Source of the DNA: Fluviibacter sp964498255
GTDB lineage: Bacteria; Pseudomonadota; Gammaproteobacteria; Burkholderiales; Rhodocyclaceae
Length of the DNA: 64,000 bases
NCBI GenBank assembly: GCA_964498255.1
Contig: CAZCGW010000004.1
Location: 76,290 to 140,289 of the forward strand
Reading direction: 5' to 3'
Below are positions 23,471 to 32,624 of the stretch, piece after piece. Position 1 is the stretch's first letter, and each line of letters begins with the position of its first letter. Made by a program: the position numbers and the translations under genes. Under the pieces are notes generated by a model, which worked only from the letters and a program-made list of their open reading frames with translations, was not told the origin of the DNA and did not search any database.

Positions 23471-25222
23471 ATGCCGTTACCCAAACTTGATACTCGTCAC
23501 GCCTTTTTTACTGGAAAGGGCGGTGTTGGTAAGACATCCTTGTCTTGCGCTGCGGGTTTAGCGCTGGCAGATGCTGGGAAAAAGGTGCTAATTGTTAGTA
23601 CTGACCCTGCGTCCAATCTGGACGAAGTTTTGGGTGTGGCATTGAACCAAACACATACTGCGGTTCCTGATGCACCAAATCTATGGGCGCTGAACATCGA
23701 CCCGGAAGCCTCGGCACATGCCTACCGTGAACGAATGGTTGGTCCTTATCGCGGCATCCTGCCAGATGCAGCTATCCGGAGCATGGAAGAGCAGTTCTCC
23801 GGTGCCTGTACGGTAGAGATTGCTGCATTTGATGAGTTCTCCAAGTTGCTGGGTGACCCGTCGGCGACACAAGATTTCGAGCATGTTATTTTCGATACCG
23901 CACCGACCGGTCACACCTTGCGTTTACTGACGCTGCCTTCGGCATGGGATGAATTCATTTCTTCCTCTACGGGCGGTGCATCCTGCCTTGGTCCGCTGGC
24001 TGGCCTAGAAAAGCAGAAGGCGCTGTATGCCGCCACGGTTAAGCGCCTATCGAATCCGAAAGAGACCACAGTGGTTCTGGTTAGCCGTCCTGAACGTGCA
24101 TCGCTGCGAGAAGCAGAACGAACTCGTGCCGAGTTAGGCGACTTGGGTGTTAGTAACCTTCAGTTAGTCATCAACGGGGTCTTTGTTGCCAAAGAGCCGA
24201 GTGATGTCATTGCTGATGCAATGACCAAACGCGCTGTTGAGTCACTGTCAGAGATGCCTGCTGGTTTGGCTGCGCTTCCGGGGTCAACGATTCCCTTCCT
24301 GCCGAAAGGTACGGTTGGGTTGGAGGCGCTCCGAGCCATGGCTCACCCGGAAGAATTGCCGCTGCCATTAGCGCAGTCGTTGTCGTCGATTGAGTCATTG
24401 CCGGGTGGTCTGAAACAATACCTTGATGAATTGGCAGCGGTGGGTCATGGTGTCATCATGACGATGGGCAAGGGTGGGGTTGGAAAAACATCCGTCGCTG
24501 CCGCCATAGCCTTCAACCTGGCAGAGCGTGGGTTCCCGGTTGTTCTTTCCACAACCGACCCAGCGGCGCACGTTGCGGCGGCGGCAGAGGAAGGCATGAC
24601 CGGCTTGACCGTTACCAAAATTGACCCGGCGCATGAGGTTCATGAATATACCAAAGAGGTTCTGGCAAAGGCAGGTAAGAGTCTTGATGCGGCCGGACTC
24701 GCCATGCTTGAAGAGGATCTGCGTTCGCCCTGTACCGAAGAAATCGCTGTTTTTCGGGCGTTTGCTCGTACGGTGGACGAAGGTAAGGGCGGGTTTGTGG
24801 TTCTGGACACCGCTCCGACCGGACATACGATTTTGTTACTAGATGCAGCAGAAGCCTATCACCGTGAAGTTGAGCGCACCCAAGGCGACATGCCTGAATC
24901 CGTGAAGGAACTGTTGCCTCGTCTTCGGGACAAGAACTTTACGCACGTTTTTGTAGTGACCCTGCCAGAAGCCACCCCTGTTCATGAGGCAGAGCGTCTT
25001 CAGAATGACCTCCGTCGGGCAGGTATTGAACCCTATGCATGGGTTATCAATCAGTCACTTCTGGCGAGTGGTACCCAAGACCCTTTACTGCTCGAGCGCG
25101 GTGCGTATGAGCTTCCCTACATACTGACGGTCAAGGACATATTGTCGACTCGATGTGCCCTAATTCCTTGGCTTGTTCACCAACCCGTTGGTCGAGTGTG
25201 TCTGCACCCCATGGTTTTCTAG
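23471..25222 (+). CDS. arsA: ArsA arsenite-transporting ATPase
   Basis: A 583-residue two-domain ATPase that drives arsenite efflux through the permease. Each half has a deviant Walker A (GKGGVGKTS at about 15 and 334) and a DTAPTGHT switch (twice). Cysteines at the domain interface (GACTVE, SPCTEE) match the As(III)-binding residues. The last nine residues after HQPVG (RVCLHPMVF) do not look like the usual Leu-rich ending and the stop falls 2 bases before that of the convergent porin gene; this may mark the edge of an inserted ars cassette or a late frameshift. Length is otherwise normal, so the enzyme is probably active. Confidence 0.93.
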   Translation: MPLPKLDTRHAFFTGKGGVGKTSLSCAAGLALADAGKKVLIVSTDPASNLDEVLGVALNQTHTAVPDAPNLWALNIDPEASAHAYRERMVGPYRGILPDAAIRSMEEQFSGACTVEIAAFDEFSKLLGDPSATQDFEHVIFDTAPTGHTLRLLTLPSAWDEFISSSTGGASCLGPLAGLEKQKALYAATVKRLSNPKETTVVLVSRPERASLREAERTRAELGDLGVSNLQLVINGVFVAKEPSDVIADAMTKRAVESLSEMPAGLAALPGSTIPFLPKGTVGLEALRAMAHPEELPLPLAQSLSSIESLPGGLKQYLDELAAVGHGVIMTMGKGGVGKTSVAAAIAFNLAERGFPVVLSTTDPAAHVAAAAEEGMTGLTVTKIDPAHEVHEYTKEVLAKAGKSLDAAGLAMLEEDLRSPCTEEIAVFRAFARTVDEGKGGFVVLDTAPTGHTILLLDAAEAYHREVERTQGDMPESVKELLPRLRDKNFTHVFVVTLPEATPVHEAERLQNDLRRAGIEPYAWVINQSLLASGTQDPLLLERGAYELPYILTVKDILSTRCALIPWLVHQPVGRVCLHPMVF

Positions 25223-25224
25223 AT

Positions 25225-26637
25225 CTACAGCTCGAAGTGAGCCCTTAAGCCAAAAAAGCTTACAGGGCCACGATCGGCGTTATATGCCGGATTGCGAATG
25301 TACTGGTAATCGGCTGATAAATAAGCGCCTTTAAATAGATTGACGCTGTAGTAAGTTTCAAGAATACGTTCGCCTTGGTAGGTGATTTTTCCATCACCGA
25401 TGAACATGGTGTAGCCACCTTGTGACAAATAGTTGATCTGTGAAGAACTGATACCGTTCAAAGCAAATGCCAGACCTAAGGTGTCATTCTGGCGACCCCA
25501 GAAACTGCCTTTGACGGATGTGCCTGCGGAAAGAGAGCGGCTGATATCCGTGAACGCTTCGGTTTCACTTTGTCCGTTATTCCAACTCCAGCGGGCAAAT
25601 AGACCAATATCATCGAGCACGGCTTGCTCGGCGTTCAAGACATATCCCCATTTGTTCTGGTAGTTGTTGCGTGAAGTAAGGATATTGGGTGCCTGACCTG
25701 CACCTGCCTGATTGATCGCATCATTAAAAGTAGCCATTACGCCGCGATTCTGAAAGACCAATGCCCGGAGTGCACCTTCTTGCCCCAGCACTTTATGCTC
25801 ACGCTCAACTTCGATCTGGTCACCATATTGCTTGGTGAGTTGGTAATCTAATGATTGACCGTTAGGCTCTTTGGGCATGGCAAGCCTAGCGAGGCGAACA
25901 GTCCAGCCGTCATCAAAGTATTCACCGATTAGACCATAGGTGTAACCGCGTGCATTGGCCGCAAAATCATAAGCACCGGCTGCCATGATGGACCAGTTGA
26001 GAAACTGGGTTCGTGGATCATGGCTATAACGGTTGCTATCGAAGTAATCAAGGGTTGATACCCAACCGTACGTGAGGGTTAGACGTCGTTTGTCGAGATT
26101 GCCTGCAAGCTGGTTAGGGCCACCTTCAACATGTTCGCGACCACCACCGAGGCCGATGGTTTGGCGAATAAAGGCACGTGCCGTATAAAACACCATAGGC
26201 ACATTGTTGCCGCGTTGCATTTCGCCATTAGTAAAGCCACCCAGTCCGCTCAAATTAGAGAAGGGCATGCCTTCACTGGCTTCCGGATTGTAGTAAACCT
26301 CAGCCCCTTCCCAGAGGCGTGCGCCAAGAAAGGGTGTTACCGTGAGCGTGTAGCTTTTTGTCTGATCTCCGGTACTGAGTAGACTTTTCTCTCCCTGATA
26401 GGATGAGTTAAATTTGTTCTTGTATTGCAGGACATACGTTGCTTGACCGTGCAGGCTGAAATTCTCTGTGTCGTCAGGAATCGGGGTGGTGCTGTCAACG
26501 GTCGGGTCAGCCTCTACCGAGGACTCAGCCAAGCAATAGGAAGCCTGCGCTCCAAATAAAAGAGCGAACAAAAATCTCGAGAGAAATTTGGTCCGGAGGT
26601 TCACTTTTGGCAGGTGGCATAATTGTTTAGACCGCAA
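25225..26637 (-). CDS. OprB-family carbohydrate-selective outer membrane porin
   Basis: A 470-residue outer-membrane barrel. A long signal peptide with a hydrophobic core ending near QASYCLA (about residue 37) precedes a region rich in alternating strands, with FSLHGQATYVLQYKNKF and TQFLNWSIMAAGAYDF typical of the OprB family, and a C-terminal aromatic strand (FFGLRAHFEL). OprB porins let sugars and other polar solutes across the outer membrane; the substrate is unknown. Convergent with arsA, and 54 bases downstream of the other barrel gene on the same strand. Confidence 0.85.
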   Translation of the reverse strand: MRSKQLCHLPKVNLRTKFLSRFLFALLFGAQASYCLAESSVEADPTVDSTTPIPDDTENFSLHGQATYVLQYKNKFNSSYQGEKSLLSTGDQTKSYTLTVTPFLGARLWEGAEVYYNPEASEGMPFSNLSGLGGFTNGEMQRGNNVPMVFYTARAFIRQTIGLGGGREHVEGGPNQLAGNLDKRRLTLTYGWVSTLDYFDSNRYSHDPRTQFLNWSIMAAGAYDFAANARGYTYGLIGEYFDDGWTVRLARLAMPKEPNGQSLDYQLTKQYGDQIEVEREHKVLGQEGALRALVFQNRGVMATFNDAINQAGAGQAPNILTSRNNYQNKWGYVLNAEQAVLDDIGLFARWSWNNGQSETEAFTDISRSLSAGTSVKGSFWGRQNDTLGLAFALNGISSSQINYLSQGGYTMFIGDGKITYQGERILETYYSVNLFKGAYLSADYQYIRNPAYNADRGPVSFFGLRAHFEL

Positions 26638-26691
26638 TCATACGTTATTGCTGCGCTGCGCCAACTGTCAGCAGGTTGTATGGCTGTTTTA

Positions 26692-27537
26692 TTAAAATCG
26701 CCATGTGACACCAATCTCGAACCGATCAGATCCGTTTCGATTTGATTTGCCACTAGAAACGGTATCACTCAGGTTATTACCGCTAACGAGATAGGCGATG
26801 CCCAAATCTACTGTTGGTAACGGTGAATAAATGGATGCTGCCATAGCATAGGTGCTCATATAAGTCGGAGATGCGGTGGGTGTGTTCGTGCCACTCCCGA
26901 CGTCTAAAGCTAGCTTTAGCTTTGGGTGCGCTTGCCAAACAGGCGCAATGGAGAGTGCGATAACGTTTTTTCTCTGTGGGTCCAGGTCTCCGGCTACTGA
27001 ATAGTTGACGTTGTAGGGTTCACGCTCGTATGACATGTTCAGGTGAACACCAATGGTTTCCCAGTTGTATGAACCAATCATGTTTAGACCATAGTTGGTT
27101 GCCGCGTTGCCTAAACCAGCCACCTGCTGGTTGTTACCTGAGGGTAAGGTTAACGATGGTTTAGCCGCAAGGCTCAGTCCTGATTCACCATCACCCATAA
27201 ACCGCCATTTAAAGCCAAATACGTAATTCGAGATTGGTGAAAACTGACCGCGCGGCAGTGCGTAGTACGAAGTTGAAATGGATGCTTCGGTGGAATCACT
27301 TAAACCACGGGTGAACGTTAAGGGAAAGGTTTTGGCGTTACCGCTACCGACAAACTCTTCACCAGGTGAAATATCACTAAATTCCCCATTAGGGCCGCCC
27401 GCAGTAATGGAATAGAAGTAAGCCTCAATTTGGTTAACGTTCAACCCTACCGTGCCAGCATCATCTGTATTCAGCGGTTCAAAAGCGAGTGCATGTGTCG
27501 TGCTAAGCAGGATGCAGAGTACGAGGAGGTTTCTCAA
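26692..27537 (-). CDS. Outer membrane beta-barrel protein, MetA-like (phenol-degradation family)
   Basis: A 281-residue secreted protein with a short signal peptide (cleavage after ALA at about 18) and many amphipathic strands; it ends in Trp-Arg-Phe, typical for BamA-dependent insertion. The start AFEPLNTDDAGTVG and the pattern TLPSGNNQQVAG with NMIGSY fit the Phenol_MetA_deg/transporter-like barrel family. Members occur near aromatic-compound and metal genes, but function is poorly defined. It lies upstream of the OprB-type porin on the same strand and may be co-transcribed with it. Confidence 0.7.
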   Translation of the reverse strand: MRNLLVLCILLSTTHALAFEPLNTDDAGTVGLNVNQIEAYFYSITAGGPNGEFSDISPGEEFVGSGNAKTFPLTFTRGLSDSTEASISTSYYALPRGQFSPISNYVFGFKWRFMGDGESGLSLAAKPSLTLPSGNNQQVAGLGNAATNYGLNMIGSYNWETIGVHLNMSYEREPYNVNYSVAGDLDPQRKNVIALSIAPVWQAHPKLKLALDVGSGTNTPTASPTYMSTYAMAASIYSPLPTVDLGIAYLVSGNNLSDTVSSGKSNRNGSDRFEIGVTWRF

Positions 27538-27702
27538 AGCAAATAATCATCGTCACAGAAAAATTAGACGATAACCAATCCATATTTCCTTACGATGACG
27601 ATTGCAAAGTATTGTCCGTTGTCATAAAAAATTCATCTAAGCGAGATAGATGCCTAGCGAGAAAGGGGCTAGCCTATGCGAATTAGTTAATGGAGCAACG
27701 CG

Positions 27703-27888
27703 ATGGCCAACCAGTCCCTGCAGGAAGTTTTAGAACAACTCGAAAAGATCCTTAAAGAGAAGCCTAATTACAACAAGTTGCCTGGTGGTTCAGGCTATCG
27801 TAATGGCTATGAAGATGGATTCAAGCTGGTGGTTAAGCGATTCAAAACGTTTCGAGATGCGTTATTGAACGCACCTCGAGAGGATTAG
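27703..27888 (+). CDS. Small protein of unknown function
   Basis: A 61-residue soluble protein, basic and Lys-rich. It begins with a predicted helix (SLQEVLEQLEKILKEK), then LPGGSGYRNGYEDGFKLVVKRF and a second helix. GGAG precedes the ATG by 9 bases. No family was recognised. Its stop overlaps by 4 bases the stop of the convergent Cys-cluster gene. The coherent helix pattern and ribosome site favour a real gene. Confidence 0.6.
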   Translation: MANQSLQEVLEQLEKILKEKPNYNKLPGGSGYRNGYEDGFKLVVKRFKTFRDALLNAPRED

Positions 27889-28280
27889 GCGGTTGGAATA
27901 AAGTCCTTGTCGCCCTGACACTTGCGTTCGAATTTCAGAAAGCCATAGTAGCCACATTTTTTGCCATCTGGGAAAGCTCTGCAAACGCTTGGCCGTGCTT
28001 CATAAATCGAGCAACGACGCAGATCCTGGTCTAGAAACTGGCAGGTAGTTGCGTAGATGTGATCTTTCTTGTGTTTGAGAATGCGCTCTTTTACGTGATC
28101 CTTGGGGTCACCCTCTGTGTACTCATAGCTTCGTGTGAACTTTGACTTAGCTTGTTCTGCAGTAATTTCAAAATGCGCTGCAAGACGAACGATGTCCTTT
28201 TTAGTGACTTCAATTCTGGGGTAGCTGCAGCAATAGCCAGGACATTTAGCGCAGTCGTAATTTACTTTAGGCGTTTTCAT
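27885..28280 (-). CDS. YkgJ-family cysteine cluster protein
   Basis: A 131-residue protein of the CxxCxxxC (YkgJ) family. The cysteines are in CAKCPGYCCSYPRIEV (N-terminus), TTCQFLDQDLRRCSIYEARPSVCRAFP and CGYYGFLKFERKC. The pattern implies a bound metal, probably zinc or an iron-sulfur cluster. Function is unknown. It is followed on the same strand by the CYTH-CHAD gene upstream (24 bases apart), so the two may be co-transcribed. Confidence 0.85.
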   Translation of the reverse strand: MKTPKVNYDCAKCPGYCCSYPRIEVTKKDIVRLAAHFEITAEQAKSKFTRSYEYTEGDPKDHVKERILKHKKDHIYATTCQFLDQDLRRCSIYEARPSVCRAFPDGKKCGYYGFLKFERKCQGDKDFIPTA

Positions 28281-28304
28281 CGTTGCATTCCATGTTGCTC
28301 GGGA

Positions 28305-29783
28305 TCACTTGTCCCAGGGTGTATCCAATTTAATCACCGGCTTTAGTGCCGATGGGAGCATTTCCAGATAGGCACTCATTCGACCTTTGGCCCAGGCGAT
28401 TGGCGCGTCAATCATGATGCCATCACGTTCTGACATCAGAATTTCAGCAGTCGCCAGATCGTTCATGTGACCCAGCAGCTCCTGAGTGCTAGCGAGTGCT
28501 CGTAAAAATGCTTGTACACGTTTCTTCGGATAAAGGCTTTCGAAGAAGTCGAGAGTGTAACGGAGTTTTTTAAGATCAATACGTACTTCGTGGCGCTCTT
28601 CTGCGTTCAGCGTATGAGCTAACTTGGCACCTTGAATAAATCGTTTGTGACGGCGCTTGAGTGCTTTAGTAGCATAAGCACGTATGCTGTCCGAAGTCTC
28701 TTTCAGATTCATTAATGCTTCACAGAAGCTGATGATGTTGAGGCTATAGGCTTTGCTGGTAATACAGATCTTTGCTGCTTCATGGGCATCAATACGCCGT
28801 TGGTTGGCAAAGCTGCGCAATGCAATCAGTTCCGGGTGCTCACCAAGATCATGATCAAGTAACGGGAGCTGCTCGGTACAGAATACGTCCCAGTTTCTCG
28901 CATTGCCTAGTTCCTGAGCCACATCGCGCCAGGCTGTGCTCCAGCGATCAGCAAAGCCCGCAGGGAGTGCATCGGCAAAGAGACGCAGCGCTGTACGTAG
29001 GCGGCGTAAGGCCACGCGTGCCTGGTGTACGTATTCCTCATCCTGAGGGGACCGTATCCCACGCTCATTAGCCTGCAGTTGAGCGATACAGCTTCTCGCG
29101 ATGTATTGGAATACGGAAACTGTTGATGCTCGTGGTGGAATATCCAGAGCTTCAGCCTTGCTTGGTGTCTGACGCTTATTCAGGAATAGGGCGTAGCCAC
29201 GGGCGGCTTTGCTTTCATCGGCAGGGTGAAGTCGGACATCGCGGCTGAGCATGCGGGCTAGGGCAAAGAGCGTTGCCGGATTGCCTTGCTTAAGTTCTAA
29301 CTCTAATTCGCAGATAGGTTGCTCTCGTGTCAGCTCATCTCGTTGTGCTGATATCGTGCCTTGATCCAGTGCAACTTCGATCGTTGCGCGGCGGAAGTTT
29401 AAGGTCCAGACACGACGGCTAAAGTCTGTGGTGAAAACCGGCACTAATTCCGCCGCCTTAAGACTTAGGGCTTCCGCCAGTTGTGCATCGTCAACGAGGG
29501 TTGAGAAATCGAATTGGCCCGGAGTCGTTGGTGCTTCCCATTCTGAGCGTTGGCTGATGCCCCCTTCGCTACGCTGCGCTGTTTTAACCGTTAGTAGGGT
29601 TTTACGCAGTACGCGTCGTTCACGAACAGCGACTTTCTGCTTGGTGAGTGCCAGGTCAGGTGTATCAAAGTAGGTGTTGTAGAGCTTTAGTCTCTTTGCG
29701 GGTGCTGCCAATAAAGAATGCTGTAGCAGGCGAGGGATATCTTCCGCTGCCATCGATAGTTTGAGTTCGGTTTCAGTGCCCAT
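28305..29783 (-). CDS. CYTH and CHAD domain protein, triphosphatase type
   Basis: A 492-residue two-domain protein. The N-terminal CYTH domain starts with ETELKLSM (the ExExK motif) and carries basic and acidic tunnel residues such as KVAVRERR and EAPTT; E. coli YgiF of the same layout hydrolyses inorganic triphosphate. The C-terminal CHAD domain (about 215-480) is helical with conserved histidines and Lys/Arg (VHQARVALRRLRTALRLF, RHEVRIDLKKLRYTLDFF) and binds polyphosphate. Start: ATG at 29783. It probably acts on short-chain polyphosphate; a link with the phosphate-starvation genes nearby is possible but not shown. Confidence 0.9.
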   Translation of the reverse strand: MGTETELKLSMAAEDIPRLLQHSLLAAPAKRLKLYNTYFDTPDLALTKQKVAVRERRVLRKTLLTVKTAQRSEGGISQRSEWEAPTTPGQFDFSTLVDDAQLAEALSLKAAELVPVFTTDFSRRVWTLNFRRATIEVALDQGTISAQRDELTREQPICELELELKQGNPATLFALARMLSRDVRLHPADESKAARGYALFLNKRQTPSKAEALDIPPRASTVSVFQYIARSCIAQLQANERGIRSPQDEEYVHQARVALRRLRTALRLFADALPAGFADRWSTAWRDVAQELGNARNWDVFCTEQLPLLDHDLGEHPELIALRSFANQRRIDAHEAAKICITSKAYSLNIISFCEALMNLKETSDSIRAYATKALKRRHKRFIQGAKLAHTLNAEERHEVRIDLKKLRYTLDFFESLYPKKRVQAFLRALASTQELLGHMNDLATAEILMSERDGIMIDAPIAWAKGRMSAYLEMLPSALKPVIKLDTPWDK

Positions 29784-29881
29784 ATTACAGATTTGTTAAA
29801 TTTCCGTTAAAAAATAATGGGTTAAGTGTGTTTTCTGGGCGAAGCTTACCTGCGGCAGTGGGGAATAGCAAATCAGAAAGC

Positions 29882-29912
29882 AAAAAACCCGTAGGAGCGG
29901 CCTACGGGTTTT
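29882..29912 (-). terminator. Rho-independent terminator of the CBS-domain gene
   Basis: Stem AACCCGTAGG/CCTACGGGTT with a short loop and six T on the minus strand, 20 bases after the CBS-gene stop. Confidence 0.9.
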
Positions 29913-29932
29913 AGTGGTGACTGGGTAAGAGA

Positions 29933-30376
29933 TCAGGTCTTCAAGTCACCCGAGATGTAACCAGCCAGTTGCTGGATCGTTTCTTCGTGGCCGGCAATGA
30001 TCGATTTCACCACATCGCCAATTGATACGAGGCCAATGACTTTGCCAGCTTCCATAACGGGTAGGTGACGAATGTGCTTTTCGGTCATCACGGCCATGCA
30101 GTCATCAATCGTTTGTTCGGGAGACATCGTGATCAATTCACTCGTCATTAACTCGCGAACGACCGTATCACGGGAATTTCGGCCACGCAGAATGACCTTG
30201 CGAGCGTAGTCACGTTCGGTAAAGATGCCATTGAGATTGTCGCCTTCCATGACGAGAACTGAACTGATATCTTCGCGAGCCATCAATTCTAGAGCTTCGA
30301 GCACGGACGCATCGGGACGAATTGCACAGACACCCGAAGTCTTATGGTTAAGCAGTTGGCGAACGGTGAGCGACAT
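29933..30376 (-). CDS. Two-CBS-domain protein
   Basis: A 147-residue cytosolic protein made of two CBS motifs (about 10-65 and 75-132), with GIFTERDYARKVIL and GLVSIGDVVKSII as the conserved motif ends. CBS pairs bind adenosyl nucleotides and act as energy sensors. Similar stand-alone proteins are widespread, and the function here is unknown. Single gene with its own terminator. Confidence 0.9.
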   Translation of the reverse strand: MSLTVRQLLNHKTSGVCAIRPDASVLEALELMAREDISSVLVMEGDNLNGIFTERDYARKVILRGRNSRDTVVRELMTSELITMSPEQTIDDCMAVMTEKHIRHLPVMEAGKVIGLVSIGDVVKSIIAGHEETIQQLAGYISGDLKT

Positions 30377-30484
30377 CCCTGTCTCCTGATTTTATAAGCA
30401 CGATGTTGGAATCAAAGTAGTAAGATATGCCCACTATCCCTTTCTGGCAAGAGGGATGAGTAGCTTTGTGTTTCACGGCCTTTG

Positions 30485-31285
30485 ATGCTTGTTATGTCCG
30501 ACTCTATTTCTGAACGTTTGAATACATTTATTTCCACCTTGGCTGGAAGATCTGGTGCTTTGGCTAAAGGGCAGGTGAGTCTGGTGGGGGCGGGTCCGGG
30601 TGATCCGGAGTTGCTGACACTAAGAGCTTTACGCCGGATTGTTGAAGCAGACGTGGTGCTCTACGACAATCTGGTCGGTCCCGATATCCTGAGTCTGGTT
30701 GCCCCCGGCGTACCGTGCCATTACGTCGGCAAAAAGGCGGCTCAGCATGCCTTGCCACAAGATGAAGTGAATCAATGGCTGGTGCGTCTGGCGCAAGAAG
30801 GGAAACGGGTGGTGCGGCTTAAAGGTGGAGATCCCTTCATATTTGGCCGTGGCGGCGAAGAGATGGACGTGCTGCTCGCGGCCGGTATTGCCGTAGAGGT
30901 TGTGCCCGGTATTACGGCAGCTGTCGGCTGCGCAGCTTATGCCGGCATACCGTTGACCCACCGCGATTGGGCGCAGTCAGTGACCTTTGCAACGGGTCAC
31001 TTGAAACAGGGATTGAATGATCTCGATTGGGCTGGCTTATCGCGCCCCACGCAAACGGTTGTTTTTTATATGGGCATGACGGCTGCAGCAGGGATTGCTG
31101 AAGCGCTAATGGCGCATGGTCGTGCGCCCCAAACGCCAGTTGCCGTGATTTATCACGGTACACGTCCGGATCAGAAGGTGTTGGTTGCCACGCTGGAAAC
31201 GCTGGCCAAACAAATTAGCGCCGAGGCAATCAAGCCACCGGCGCTACTGATTGTGGGTGAGGTGGTTCGGCTTTATAAAGCTTAG
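30485..31285 (+). CDS. cobA: Uroporphyrinogen-III C-methyltransferase
   Basis: A 266-residue SAM-dependent methyltransferase making precorrin-2, the branch point to sirohaem and cobalamin. Seen: the SUMT signature GAGPGDPELLTLRA, LKGGDPFIFGRGGEE, and GITAAVGCAAYAGIPLTHR. Single-domain SUMT, without the dehydrogenase/ferrochelatase part of CysG. Start uncertain: ATG at 30485 or 30494, no clear ribosome site. The stop overlaps panD by 4 bases in the opposite direction. Confidence 0.9.
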   Translation: MLVMSDSISERLNTFISTLAGRSGALAKGQVSLVGAGPGDPELLTLRALRRIVEADVVLYDNLVGPDILSLVAPGVPCHYVGKKAAQHALPQDEVNQWLVRLAQEGKRVVRLKGGDPFIFGRGGEEMDVLLAAGIAVEVVPGITAAVGCAAYAGIPLTHRDWAQSVTFATGHLKQGLNDLDWAGLSRPTQTVVFYMGMTAAAGIAEALMAHGRAPQTPVAVIYHGTRPDQKVLVATLETLAKQISAEAIKPPALLIVGEVVRLYKA

Positions 31286-31662
31286 GCAGCTTGTGCCGGA
31301 ATGCCATTACCAATGCGGGCGATGCGGTTGTTGGCATCCGCATAAACCAGCTTGGGTTCGTAATTGGCCAATTCCACTTCGTTGTATACGGCAAAGGTTG
31401 CAATGATCAGCAGATCGCCAGGTGCAGCACGACGGGCGGCCGAACCATTGACGGAGATCATGCCCGATCCGCGTGCACCGCGAATGGCATAAGTGGTGAA
31501 GCGCTCGCCATTGTTGATATTCCAAATGTCGATCTGCTCGTACTCGCGAATATTCGCGGCGTCGAGCAAGTCTTCGTCAATGGCGCAAGAGCCCTCATAG
31601 TGCAATTCCGCATGCGTGGTGGTTACGCGGTGCAGTTTGGACTTGAGCATGGTTCGCTGCAT
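31282..31662 (-). CDS. panD: Aspartate 1-decarboxylase
   Basis: A 126-residue enzyme making beta-alanine for pantothenate. The self-cleavage site is Gly-Ser in YEGSCAID (about residues 24-25), giving the pyruvoyl group. Conserved NGSAARRAAPGDLLII is present. Start: ATG at 31662. panC and panB follow on the same strand further upstream, so all three pantothenate genes are together, though panD is separated from panC by 115 bases. Confidence 0.95.
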   Translation of the reverse strand: MQRTMLKSKLHRVTTTHAELHYEGSCAIDEDLLDAANIREYEQIDIWNINNGERFTTYAIRGARGSGMISVNGSAARRAAPGDLLIIATFAVYNEVELANYEPKLVYADANNRIARIGNGIPAQAA

Positions 31663-31777
31663 GGATATCAACCTGAAGTCAGGAAAGGGAAGCGCATTGT
31701 GAATCGTGAATTACGCGCTGTCAATAACCCTGTAACAAAAAGTTTTATCGAGAAAAAACTAACAAAAACAATAGGTT

Positions 31778-32614
31778 CTAGATCTCTAGATTGTCCAGGA
31801 GTCGGGGAGTGCCTAGCTTTGACGCAGCAACAATCACTAAATCGCTATCTGAGGGGCTTGCCGGTGCCAGATCTTGCTGGCGACGTATGCTGATGTAATC
31901 TGTTTTCCAGCCATGAGCGTCCAGGTTTTCAGTTGCTTTTTGGCACAGTGTTTCGTAATTGCGATCACCCGATAGCACGGCCTCGCGAATGCTTTGCAAG
32001 GTCTGTTGCATGCGTGGCGCTTCGGCGCGTTCTTCAGGGCTGAGGTAACCATTGCGCGAGGAAAGGGCCAGGCCGTCCTCGGCGCGCACGGTTTCACCGC
32101 CAATAATTTTGATGGGCAGCATGAACTGGTTCACCATATTGCGCAGAACCATCAGCTGCTGATAATCCTTTTTGCCGAATAGGGCGACATCCGGCTGCAC
32201 GATCTGGAACAGCTTCATCACAACCGTAGCAACGCCACGAAAATGGCCGGGGCGACATTCGCCTTCCAGCAGAAATTGAATCTCAGCCGGCTCCACCACG
32301 TAGGTTTGTGGTTCCGGGTAAAGATCCTGTTCGGTGGGAGCAAACAGAAACTCGACACCCGCCTCTTGTAGCTGTGCACAATCGTCTTTGAAGGTGCGGG
32401 GGTATTTATCGAAGTCTTCGTTAGGACCAAATTGCAGACGGTTCACGAAAATGCTGGCAACCACGCAATCGGCGTGCTCGCGTGCCTGGTGCATGAGGCT
32501 GATATGCCCGGCGTGCAGATTGCCCATAGTTGGTGCAAAGGCAATGGTACGACCTTGCTGACGCGTTTTGGCCAGAGCCGAACGGAGCTCGGCAACACTC
32601 GAAAATATTTGCAT
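31778..32614 (-). CDS. panC: Pantothenate synthetase
   Basis: A 278-residue cytosolic ligase joining pantoate and beta-alanine with ATP. The HxGH motif is in PTMGNLHAGHISLM, and the second nucleotide-binding block is LALSSRNGYL. Length is standard. It begins 10 bases after panB, forming the usual panBC pair. Confidence 0.97.
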   Translation of the reverse strand: MQIFSSVAELRSALAKTRQQGRTIAFAPTMGNLHAGHISLMHQAREHADCVVASIFVNRLQFGPNEDFDKYPRTFKDDCAQLQEAGVEFLFAPTEQDLYPEPQTYVVEPAEIQFLLEGECRPGHFRGVATVVMKLFQIVQPDVALFGKKDYQQLMVLRNMVNQFMLPIKIIGGETVRAEDGLALSSRNGYLSPEERAEAPRMQQTLQSIREAVLSGDRNYETLCQKATENLDAHGWKTDYISIRRQQDLAPASPSDSDLVIVAASKLGTPRLLDNLEI

Positions 32615-32624
32615 GCTTATCGGT

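Noticed and set aside
27547..27601. Inverted repeat ATCGTCA ... TGACGAT upstream of the MetA-like gene as a PhoB or other regulator site
   Set aside because: Arms are 38 bases apart, with no 11-bp repeat pattern; nothing ties it to a regulator.
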